Shown: positions 54,720-64,000 of the stretch, piece by piece
How the letters are laid out: each line of letters starts with the position of its first letter
Position numbering within the stretch: position 1 is the stretch's first letter
Notes under the pieces: model-generated
Databases searched by the model: none
Told to the model about the DNA's origin: nothing
What the model saw: the letters and a program-made list of their open reading frames with translations, nothing else
Assembly (NCBI RefSeq): GCF_963855985.1
Contig: NC_087099.1
Coordinates: forward strand, 14,166,001-14,230,000
DNA length: 64,000 nucleotides
Source: Ostrinia nubilalis
Lineage: Eukaryota > Arthropoda > Insecta > Lepidoptera > Crambidae
Direction of reading: 5' to 3'
Made by a program: the position numbers and the translations under genes

Positions 54720-56340
54720 TTTATTTTTGGATTTTACAATATTAAAATTTAGTTTTTCGTTAAAAATAAATTCAATGAAAATAGTTTTAAACTTTTATAA
54801 AAATGTGGGAATCACGTGGTTTCCGACAGCGCTTGCGTGGTTGAAACGGAACCGGAAGGAGGGTTTAAAAATATTTTTACTTTGCCTATTCGAGTTAATG
54901 CATTTTCCCGTGTGTATAAATAAAACATCAATTGGTTTTTTGTTTTAAAATTTATTTATTTGATGCTTAGTTCACATTTTAATATAAACAACAAAATTCT
55001 CCAATTCATATCGGTAAAAGAATCTTTGTCTCTTATGCATTATTGCTTTAATGTAATTTATTTTTAACTTATAAATCTAAGATCTGAATGTTGAATAAAA
55101 TAACGTATGGAGCAAGAATAATCTAACGCCCGTATTTATTTAACTTCTATGCTTGATTTCCTCGTTTTTTCTACACCTCAAGAGATGAAATTACCATGAG
55201 TATACTTCAAAAATACAGCTGGAATAAGCGCGACAAAACGTGAGCGAGATACGATACGACGTTTTTATACGATGTAAAGATTTATTATATAACTAGAATA
55301 TACCAAACTTTATGAACATCACACTACACATAATAGCTAGCCAATGGACTACTAAAACAATATAATTATTTCAAATACATTAAAGCATCTGTATATATTT
55401 TTACAATCTATAAAAACATTTCATCTATGAACTGTTGCTGCAGTCAATATGATATTGGTAAAAACATATTTTCTTAACATTAATTGTAAAAATTGTGTAA
55501 ACTGTAAGGCAAACATATTCGGAAGCATACAGCTTCTAGGATTTATATTAATATTGCTATATCGTATCACTATAACTAAAGCTATTGTTTGTTTATAAAC
55601 AAATCAAACACTTCATACTATAAGTTGTTTCCGAAGATTCTCATGGATTCGCATTACTTATACAATTCAACTTACTTCTTAAATTTTCATTAAGCGTTAC
55701 ATACCGATTCGTTTGCTATAAATACATTTTAACAGATAGATAAATAGAAGTTTTCGTTGTGTCAGAATAATTTACAGTACTTATTTCGTACAGAAGTTTA
55801 AGTGTAGAATGTCGAAATTCGGGCATAATTATTTAAATTTATTTAATTAAATTAGAAAAAAATTAGAAAGATAGTGGTTTTTCTTGAAGTTTCCACTGGT
55901 TTTTTTAAAATACACTAACAGTTTTTGTAACCCTGTTCTTACACTTTACATCGTTAACAGCTTTATGTATTATGTAGGAGCAGACTCTCACAAAACCAGA
56001 GGCAAATGGAGGATTCAGCCAGCCCTATGCTAGCAAAAGTAAACCAGACCTCCCTAACCCAGATATTTCATCTGCAGAAAATACACATACAAACTCTTAT
56101 AATATTGCTTCTTTTTTGTCTTTTGCGACCTGACTTTTAAATCATATCTTACAACACTAGTACAATAAACATGCCACATTTCTAATTTATGCAACATCTT
56201 AACTTACTTAACAAGGCTTTACATTGGCAGTGTACAATCAATTCCTTTATCCTCAATTTAACATCATCAAAAGGTGCGATTTGCATAAAAAAAAATCTAC
56301 TCTGTTAATAATTCTGTCATGATGAGAAAATACTTCTACG
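54720..56340. other. AT-rich flank upstream of orb
   Basis: No exon found. This may contain the orb promoter or 5' UTR introns and the 3' flank of the next minus-strand gene. Confidence 0.45.
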
Positions 56341-56349
56341 TTACATAAG

Positions 56350-56560
56350 AGACTAGCATTTGCCCGCGGCTTCACCGGCGTGATATTTACCAGGCGTCAC
56401 AGAGCGTCATAAATTATAGCCTATATGTTATTCTGAGTTACAAACAATAAAACTGTAGTTTCATCAAAATCCGTTCAGTAGTTTTTGCGTGAGAGTAACA
56501 AACATGTTGACATCCAGACATCCATACAAACTTTCACATTTTTAATATTAGTAGGATAAC
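56350..56560 (+). repeat. Dispersed repeat, same family as 20964
   Basis: GACTAGCATTTGCCCGCGGC, CATCAAAATCCGTTCAGTAG and TTTTTAATATTAGTAGGATA. Related also to 4640-4845. Confidence 0.6.
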
Positions 56561-56639
56561 AGTCAGCCTGGCTGAAGATGGTTATCTGGAGCTAAAAAAT
56601 ACACCTCACTCTTAGACCAGATTGTTGCAGTGATAGGAA

Positions 56640-58179
56640 TAGGAGTCTACTCGCCTCTCTTTCTCTCTCTCAGTCTACTAGAGGCATTGCAGTGATGGGA
56701 CTGAGAGTAATTACACGTCCCACTGTCAAGTGGGAACGAAAGAAGCTTCACGTCCCACTGTCAGTCCAAATAGTGGAGCTCTTTTGTTCCTACGGGCCAT
56801 TTTAAGTTCGAAAAGAGGATTTTTGTAACCCTGAGGTTGCAACCTGCTCAGCGGAGCCCTGATGTAGTTTACGCTCCATTCTCAGTCCGAATAGCGGAGC
56901 TCTACTGTATCCCTCAGTTTTGTAGCCCGATGTAGCCTACGTCCCATTCAAGTCCGAAGAGGATTTTTGTAGTCTTGTAGTTCCCGTAGTTCTCGTCAGT
57001 CCTGCAGCCCGAACAGCGGAGCCCTGATTGTCACAGAAGGCGCGCGGCAGGCGCAGCACCCAGTAGGCCGACGCCGACAACTTGATGGCGGGAGCGCAGT
57101 GGTGGGACCGAGTAAGTTGCAGTGGTGGGAACGAGAGGCTGAGAAGTTACACGTCCCACTAACAAGTTCCAATGGTAAGTTTTCATGTCCCACTGTCAGT
57201 CCGAAAAGAGGACTTGTACCCCTGTCTTGCAACGTAGTAATGTCCCATTCATGTCCGAAGAGGGTTCTTGTAGTCTAGTAGTCTTGTAGCCCTCAGTCCT
57301 GCAGCCCGAACAGCGGAGCCCTGATATACCCGGCGCGGTCCCTCGGCAGCAGCCCGCGCTCGTCGCAGAAGGCGTAACTGTTTACATTATGACGTCGCTG
57401 CTGTAATCATTGCTGTCACGAGCAATGTGTTCTGTTTTTGGGCATATTGCTGCGAGACCGGCCCCGCCCCCTTGTCACATATCCCTTTAATTTCGTGATC
57501 TGTGGGTGAGACCGAGAAAGGCTATACGTTCCAATTTTAAGTTGCAGTGGTGGGAACGAGAGAGGCTACGTCCCACTATCAAGTTTCAATGCCGGCAACG
57601 TCAGAAGCTTCACGTCCTACTGTCAATCCAAAAAGAAGAGTCTTGTAACCTGAATAGTGGAGCCCTGATGTAGCCTACGCCCCATTCTGTGTCTGAAAAG
57701 AGGATTCTTATATTCAGAGAGTCATATATCCTTAGTGTTGCAACCTGATCAGCGGAGCCTTGATGTAGTTTACGCTCCATTCTCAGTCCAAATAGAGGAG
57801 CTCTACTGTATCCCTCAGTTTTGCAGCCCGATGTAGCCTACGCCCCATTCATGTCCGAAAATCTTGTAGTCTTGTATTTCTCGTAGTCCCCTCAGTCCTG
57901 CAGCCCGAACAGCGGATCCCTGATTGTCGCAGAAGGCGCGCGGCAGGCGCAGCACCCAGTAGGCAGACGCTGACAGCTTGATGGCGGGAGCGCAGTGGTG
58001 GGACCGAGTAAGTTGCAGTGGTGGGAACGAGAGGCTGAGAAGTTACACGTCCCACTAACAAGTTCCAATGGTAAGTTTTCATGTCCCACTGTCAGTCCGA
58101 AAAGAGGACTTGTACCCCTGTCTTGCAACGTAGTAATGTCCCATTCATGTCCGAAAATAATCTTGTAGTCTTGTAGCCC
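56640..58179 (-). repeat. Tandem copies of the last exon and 3' flank of the unidentified gene
   Basis: Last-exon pieces (GCCCGAACAGCGGAGCCCTG ... CACCCAGTAGGCCGACGCCG) occur at about 56995-57096, 57296-57371 and 57893-57995, downstream of the real exon (58180-58362). Between them, units with CAGTGGTGGGAACGAGAGGC and CACGTCCCACTGTCAGTCCG repeat with a major period near 898 bp. Copies lack the proximal exon half. Confidence 0.85.
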
Positions 58180-58362
58180 TCAGTCCTGCAGCCCGAACAG
58201 CGGAGCCCTGATATAGCCGGCGCGGTCCCTCGGCAGCAGCCCGCGCTCGTCGCAGAAGGCGCGCGGCAGGCGCAGCACCCAGTACGCCGACGCCGACAGC
58301 TTGATGGCGGGAGCACCCACCGGCTGCGGGATGAAGATCGGCCCGCCTGGGACTGGCTGAAT
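58180..58362 (-). CDS. Last exon of an unidentified minus-strand gene
   Basis: After AATTTCAG: IQPVPGGPIFIPQPVGAPAI, KLSASAYWVLRLPRAFCDER, GLLPRDRAGYIRAPLFGLQD, stop TGA at 58180-58182; 60 codons, phase 0 start. It joins the penultimate exon ...VTLDPK in frame. I do not recognise the family. The segment has a proline-rich start and a hydrophobic AYWVLRLP motif, no signal peptide or clear membrane span. Codon use and phase support a real exon. Confidence 0.72.
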   Translation of the reverse strand: MQPVPGGPIFIPQPVGAPAIKLSASAYWVLRLPRAFCDERGLLPRDRAGYIRAPLFGLQD

Positions 58363-58384
58363 CTGAAATTGAGAATTGTTACCG

Positions 58385-58662
58385 GTTAAATCGCAGAATT
58401 GCTAAAATCAAGTGGCAGTGGGCGGGACATATTGCTCGTAGAGACGATGGCCGTTGGGGCAGAAAAGTTCTCGAGTGGCGACCACGGGCTGGAAGACATA
58501 GCGTGGGCAGGCCTCCTACTAGGTGGACCGACGATCTGGTAAAGGTCGCGGGAAGAGCCTGGAGGCAAGCCGCTACCAACCGTGCGATGTGGAAGTCATT
58601 GGGGGAGGCCTATGTTCAGCAGTAGACGTGCTGTGACTGAAATGATGATGATGATGATGATG
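58385..58662 (+). mobile_element. RTE-type LINE 3' end with (ATG)n tail
   Basis: Plus-strand frame has RIAKIKWQWAGHIAR, RWTDDLVKVAGRAWR and SLGEAYVQQ, then AATGATGATGATGATGATGA. Typical C terminus and 3' tail of an RTE LINE. Inserted next to the last-exon acceptor of the unidentified gene, in the intron. Confidence 0.88.
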
Positions 58663-59110
58663 ACCGGTTAAATCATGTTTGGCAAGTTCATGAGGGCAGA
58701 AGCGATTTGTACATACATTAGTAACATTCCCGTTAACTCCTTAGTTAAATCAAATTGGTTGTTTAATAGACAGTTAATAATAATAATCTAGAATCAAACT
58801 AACGAACTTGAATACAGAAGGACATGCGATTTATAAGGGCTACTTCTAAAGCAGTGTGGTACACCAAATCCTCTGACAGGAGTCGTCGACATTTTTGTCA
58901 ACGGATTAGGCAATTTTTTGTAGTGGCCGATTTTGTAACTGTCCGCAACAGTGGCTAGAGTGTTTGAGCACGTACTCAAAACGCAGACTTGTCGCCATAA
59001 GTCGGCGAACGACACGCGTGGATACAAATTCTGCCATGAATTGATGATGCTTTTGAAATAAAGTCACCGAGCTGAGTCGGTGTTTTAGTGTGTAAACTGC
59101 TTAAGTGTCA
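58663..59110. other. Intron of the unidentified gene
   Basis: Unremarkable sequence between the LINE fragment and the first exon copy. No exon seen. Confidence 0.45.
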
Positions 59111-59454
59111 CGCACCTTGGGATCGAGCGTGACGTGTACAGGCGCCTTGGGCGTGACGACGAGCACGGGCACGCGGCCGCCAGTTGATTGGTGGCGCCAA
59201 ACGATCTATTAAATAGACCATTGTCATTGGAATTGAAACCTTATCAACGCACCTTGGGGTCCAGAGTGACGTGTACGGGCGCATTGGGCGTGACGACGTG
59301 CACGGGCACGCGGCCGCCAAGTGATTCGTGACGTCAAATGGTCTATTACACTGTCATAGGAACTGAAACCTTATCAACGCACCTTAGGGTCCAGCGTGAC
59401 GTGTACAGGCGCCTTGGGCGTGACGACGTGCACGGGCACGCGGCCGCCAGTTGA

Positions 59455-59662
59455 TTCATCATCATCATCATCATTTCAGCCATAGGACGTCCATTGCTGA
59501 ACATAGGCTTCCCCCAATGCTTTCCACGTTGATCGATTGGTAGTGGCCTGCGTCCAGCGCTTCCCTGCTACTTTTACGATGTCGCCGGTCCACCTTGTAG
59601 GTGGACGTCCCACGCTGCGTTTTCCGGTACGCGGCCTCCATTCCAGAACCTTGCTGCCCCAG
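59455..59662 (-). mobile_element. RTE-type LINE 3' end, reverse orientation
   Basis: CATCATCATCATCATCATTT tail read backwards, then CAGCCATAGGACGTCCATTG and CACCTTGTAGGTGGACGTCC. Inserted inside one short exon copy. Confidence 0.85.
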
Positions 59663-59873
59663 TTGATTGTGGCGTCAAATGGTCTACATTGTCATTGGAA
59701 TTGAAACCGTATCAACGCACCTTGGGGTCGAGCGTGACGTGCACGGGCGCCTTGGGCGTGACGACGTGCACGCGCGCCAGCTGGGCGGGCGCCACGTGCG
59801 GCGCGCGGCACGGGCACGCGGCGGCCAGCGGCATGTCGGCGGCGTCTGATGGTCTACTACATTGTCATTGGAA

Positions 59874-60030
59874 TGAGGGCTATCGTTATTATACTTAACA
59901 GTTGGCACCCCTGGCGATTGGCAAGACCTTACTCTACAGTGGCGCCATCTTGATGAGTGCAAATGCGATAGTCCTCCTACCACTTTAGCGCTCACCAGCC
60001 GGCGCCACTGTCTTCGCTACTTAAGTTAAA
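59874..60030. mobile_element. MITE 'GAGGGCTATCG' (truncated copy) in the exon array
   Basis: GAGGGCTATCGTTATTATAC ... CGCCACTGTCTTCGCTACTT; it lacks the right terminus. The identical truncated copy at 62586-62741 shows the later block duplication. Longer copies, 60899-61222 and 63609-63932, contain a tandem internal segment of about 96 bp and the right end AAAACGATAGC. Confidence 0.88.
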
Positions 60031-60389
60031 GTAAGATTGAAACCTTATCCCACGCACCTTGGGGTCCAGAGTGACGTGCACGCGCGCCAGCTGGGCGGGC
60101 GCCACGTGCGGCATCAAAAGGTCTATTACATTGTCATAGGAATTGAAACCTTATCCCACGCACCTTAGGGTCCAGTGTGACGTGTACAGGCGCCTTGGGC
60201 GTGGCACGGGCACACGGCGGCCAGTTGATTAGTGGCGTCAAATGCATGGTCTATTACACTGTCATTGGAATCGAAACCTTATCAACGCACCTTAGGGTCG
60301 AGAGTGACGTGCACGGGCGCCTTGGGCGTGACGACGTGCACGCGCGCCAGCTGGGCGGGCACGCGGCCGCCAGTTGATTCTTCTTATTC

Positions 60390-60555
60390 GTTATGCTCTT
60401 GGCAGAGCGGTCGTGGTCACGTTGAGGCTTTGTTCACATCGGTTGTAGAGGCGGATACAACTTTCCACACGATCTCCCACCATCTCTCTCTATTGGCAGA
60501 CTGTCTGGTGCAGTCAAATACGCCGTCTCCCACTGCTGATTTGTGGCGTTGCCAG
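60390..60555. repeat. Retroposon fragment in the exon array (also 63101-63266)
   Basis: TTCTTCTTATTCGTTATGCT ... GATCTCCCACCATCTCTCTC: unlike the exon units, probably a LINE 3' end in reverse. Present twice because of the 2.7-kb duplication. Confidence 0.5.
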
Positions 60556-61424
60556 TTGATTTTGTGGCGTCTAATGGTCTACTACATTGTCATAGGAACT
60601 GAAACCTTATCAACGTACCTTAGGGTTCATCGTGACGTGCACAGGCTCCGTTGGGCGTGACGATGAGCACGGGCACGCGGCCGCCAGTTGATTGGCGTCA
60701 AATGGTCTACTACATTGTCATAGGAACTGAAACCTTATCAACGCACCTTAGGGTCCAGCGTGACGTGCACGGGCGCCTTGGGCGTGACGACGTGCACGCG
60801 CGCCAGCTGGGCGGGCGCCACGTGCGGCGCGCGGCACGGGCACGCGGCGGCCAGCGGCATGTCGGCGGCGTCTGATGGTCTACTACATTGTCATTGGAAT
60901 GAGGGCTATCGTTATTATACTTAACAGTTGGCACCCCTGGCGATTGGCAAGACCTTACTCTACAGTGGCGCCATCTTGATGAGTGCAAATGCGATAGTCC
61001 TCCTACCACTTTAGCGCTCACTAGCCGGCGCCACTGTCTTCGCTACTAGCAAGTGACAGGACCTTACTCTACAGTGGCGCCATCTTGATGAGTGCAAATG
61101 CGATAGTCCTCCTACCACTTTAACGCTCACTAGCCGGCGCCACTGTCTTCGCTACTAGCAAGTGACAGGACCTTACTCTACAGTGGCGCCAACTGGTGAG
61201 CGCTAAAACGATAGCTCTCATTGAAACCTTATCAACGCACCTTGGGGTCGAGCGTGACGTGCACGGGCGCCTTGGGCGTGACGACGTGCACGCGCGCCAG
61301 CTGGGCGGGCGCCACGTGCGGCGCGCGGCACGGGCACGCGGCGGCCAGCGGCATGTCGGCGGCGTCTAATGGTCTGTTACATTGTCATTGGAATTAAAAC
61401 CCTATCTCACGCACCTTGGGGTCT

Positions 61425-61730
61425 AGCGTCACGTGGCGTATCATATAGCTAGCTCATGACTTAGTACTGATATCCATATGTTGTCTTCGAATCGGTAACC
61501 CAAAAATGTGTGGGGAGCACTAACCATTTTGGGGTGCCCTGGCTTCCCGCTAAATGTATACCCAACTTATGACTGAGGGAGGGGGGAAGGGTGCCGCCAC
61601 TGGGTGGTAGCTAGCCAGGCGGACTTAGAACAAGCCCTACCACCAACCAAACCGGGACCTCTGCGTCTGAAGCAAAGACCGACAAGTGGTAACCTCTGTG
61701 GTCTCACTAGACCGAGGCGGTTAAGTTAAA
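61425..61730. other. Unique insert within the exon array
   Basis: AACCCAAAAATGTGTGGGGA, GAGGGAGGGGGGAAGGGTGC and CGGGACCTCTGCGTCTGAAG: about 300 bp absent from the other array units. Perhaps a retroposon fragment; ends not defined. Confidence 0.4.
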
Positions 61731-61978
61731 GTAAGATTGAAACCTTATCCCACGTACCTTGGGGTCCAGCGTGACGTGTACAGGCGCCTTGGGCGTGACG
61801 ACGAGCACGCGGCCGCCAACCGGTGGTGGCGTCAAATGGTCTATTACACTGTCATAGGAACTGAAACCTTATCAACGCACCTTAGGGTCCAGCGTGACGT
61901 GCACGGGCGCCTTGGGCGTGACGACGAGCACGGGCACGCGGCCGCCAATTGATTGGTGCCGTCAAAACGGTCTATTAG

Positions 61979-62141
61979 TGCGCCTTCACATTACGTCGCA
62001 AACAGTGCGGCGGCAGCGGCGTTTTTATAATGTGAAGGCAGGCATCCGCTGTCACATAGTATGAAATTATCGGCAGCGCGTCTGTCGCGCTGCTATAGTC
62101 GCGTTGCTGCCGCACTACTTGCGACGTAATGTGAAGGCGCT
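61979..62141. mobile_element. MITE, second copy of the element nested at 35194
   Basis: GTGCGCCTTCACATTACGTC and GACGTAATGTGAAGGCGC ends; interior (CTGTCACATAGTATGAAATT) is inverted relative to 35194-35348. Confidence 0.9.
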
Positions 62142-64000
62142 CTTACATTGTCATAGGAATTGAAACCTTATCTCACGCACCTTAGGGTCGAGCGTGACGT
62201 GCACAGGCTCCGTTGGGCGTGACGATGAGCACGGGCACGCGGCCGCCAGTTGATTGGCGTCAAACGGTCTATTACATTGTCATTGGAATTGCAATCTTAT
62301 CCCACGCACCTTGGGGTCGAGCGTCACTTGCACGGGCGCTTTGGGCGCGGCGCGGGCACACGGCCGCCAGTTGATTGGTGGCGTCAAACGGTCTACTACA
62401 TTGTCATTGGAATTGAAGCCGTATCAACGCACCTTGGGGTCAAGCGTGACGTGCACGGGCGCCTTGGGCGTGACGACGTGCACGCGCGCCAGCTGGGCGG
62501 GCGCCACGTGCGGCGCGCGGCACGGGCACGCGGCGGCCAGCGGCATGTCGGCGGCGTCTGATGGTCTACTACATTGTCATTGGAATGAGGGCTATCGTTA
62601 TTATACTTAACAGTTGGCACCCCTGGCGATTGGCAAGACCTTACTCTACAGTGGCGCCATCTTGATGAGTGCAAATGCGATAGTCCTCCTACCACTTTAG
62701 CGCTCACCAGCCGGCGCCACTGTCTTCGCTACTTAAGTTAAAGTAAGATTGAAACCTTATCCCACGCACCTTGGGGTCCAGTGACGTGCACGCGCGCCAG
62801 CTGGGCGGGCGCCACGTGCGGCATCAAAAGGTCTATTACATTGTCATAGGAATTGAAACCTTATCCCACGCACCTTAGGGTCCAGTGTGACGTGTACAGG
62901 CGCCTTGGGCGTGGCACGGGCACACGGCGGCCAGTTGATTAGTGGCGTCAAATGCATGGTCTATTACACTGTCATTGGAATCGAAACCTTATCAACGCAC
63001 CTTAGGGTCGAGAGTGACGTGCACGGGCGCCTTGGGCGTGACGACGTGCACGCGCGCCAGCTGGGCGGGCACGCGGCCGCCAGTTGATTCTTCTTATTCG
63101 TTATGCTCTTGGCAGAGCGGTCGTGGTCACGTTGAGGCTTTGTTCACATCGGTTGTAGAGGCGGATACAACTTTCCACACGATCTCCCACCATCTCTCTC
63201 TATTGGCAGACTGTCTGGTGCAGTCAAATACGCCGTCTCCCACTGCTGATTTGTGGCGTTGCCAGTTGATTTTGTGGCGTCTAATGGTCTACTACATTGT
63301 CATAGGAACTGAAACCTTATCAACGTACCTTAGGGTTCATCGTGACGTGCACAGGCTCCGTTGGGCGTGACGATGAGCACGGGCACGCGGCCGCCAGTTG
63401 ATTGGCGTCAAATGGTCTACTACATTGTCATAGGAACTGAAACCTTATCAACGCACCTTAGGGTCGAGCGTGACGTGCACGGGCGCCTTGGGCGTGACGA
63501 CGTGCACGCGCGCCAGCTGGGCGGGCGCCACGTGCGGCGCGCGGCACGGGCACGCGGCGGCCAGCGGCATGTCGGCGGCGTCTGATGGTCTACTACATTG
63601 TCATTGGAATGAGGGCTATCGTTATTATACTTAACAGTTGGCACCCCTGGCGATTGGCAAGACCTTACTCTACAGTGGCGCCATCTTGATGAGTGCAAAT
63701 GCGATAGTCCTCCTACCACTTTAGCGCTCACTAGCCGGCGCCACTGTCTTCGCTACTAGCAAGTGACAGGACCTTACTCTACAGTGGCGCCATCTTGATG
63801 AGTGCAAATGCGATAGTCCTCCTACCACTTTAACGCTCACTAGCCGGCGCCACTGTCTTCGCTACTAGCAAGTGACAGGACCTTACTCTACAGTGGCGCC
63901 AACTGGCGAGCGCTAAAACGATAGCCCTCATTAAAACCTTATCTCACGTACCTTAGGGTCGAGCGTGACGTGCACGGGCGCCTTGGGCGTGACGACGTGC

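Larger units (their letters stand above)
59116..64000 (-). repeat. Array of penultimate-exon copies of the unidentified gene
   Basis: Minus-strand exon with GTC GTC ACG CCC AAG ... GAC CCC AAG|GTGCGT ([15 protein letters not shown]). Five full copies of exactly 125 nt: 59721-59845, 60747-60871, 61241-61365, 62433-62557 and 63457-63581, each after CATCAG (or TTAG) with donor GTGCGT. At least ten shorter copies (about 60-70 nt, RVPVLVVTPK variant) lie between, for example at 59116, 59256, 59384, 61759 and 61879. The full unit encodes [20 protein letters not shown] upstream. Differences I saw between full copies are synonymous. A 2.7-kb block (about 59690-61240) is repeated at 62400-63950. The array leaves the window. 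Confidence 0.9.

Noticed and set aside
59667..63731. Many plus- and minus-strand ORFs of 66-142 aa (for example those with RVPRRTW... or [13 protein letters not shown] words)
   Set aside because: They are out-of-frame shadows of the repeated minus-strand exon; only the frame ending VTLDPK agrees with splice sites and with the last exon.

Overview
This window looks like nuclear DNA of a moth or butterfly. Evidence: split genes with GT-AG introns, an AT-rich background, dense foldback MITEs, 3' ends of RTE-type LINEs with (TGA)n tails, 'phantom' repeats common in lepidopteran genomes, and no bacterial-style ORF packing. I recognise three genes by protein family and see the 3' end of a fourth.

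Layout. (1) 1-3312, minus strand: the N-terminal coding exon of the cap-binding translational repressor 4EHP/eIF4E2 (3064-3312); further left, a weak promoter/exon candidate (about 2038-2340) and a 219-bp tandem repeat (607-1250). (2) 4169-32252, plus strand: a complete 12-exon CDC16/APC6 gene (anaphase-promoting complex TPR subunit, 603 codons before the stop, all junction phases consistent), head to head with 4EHP. (3) 32253-35783: the extended CDC16 3' flank, holding two extra partial copies of its last exon, a Harbinger transposon and a cluster of foldback MITEs. (4) 35875-54640, minus strand: orb (CPEB1-type cytoplasmic polyadenylation element binding protein), 13 coding exons with two RRMs and a C-terminal zinc-binding domain, tail to tail with CDC16. 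(5) 56995-64000, minus strand: the last exon and a long array of copies of the penultimate exon of a gene I do not recognise; the array runs off the right edge.

The most unusual property is a repeated mode of exon duplication. In CDC16 (exons 4, 6, 9, 10, 12), orb (the RRM2 exon) and the unidentified gene (last two exons), the 3' part of an exon plus, for internal exons, its 5' splice donor has been copied downstream, from once or twice up to 15 times. In CDC16 intron 6 the copies are nine further cassettes of exactly 166 nt (one split by a retrotransposon). The two copies I compared codon by codon differ from exon 6 almost only at synonymous sites (12 of 13 and 13 of 13 changed codons), and their phases would allow in-frame exon 5 - cassette - exon 7 splicing. 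This may be a mutually exclusive exon array in an otherwise conserved cell-cycle protein, or an unusually homogenised exon satellite.

Functional theme (inference): 4EHP and Orb/CPEB both act in translational control of maternal mRNAs, and CDC16 drives cyclin destruction. Nothing in the sequence shows that their adjacency matters.
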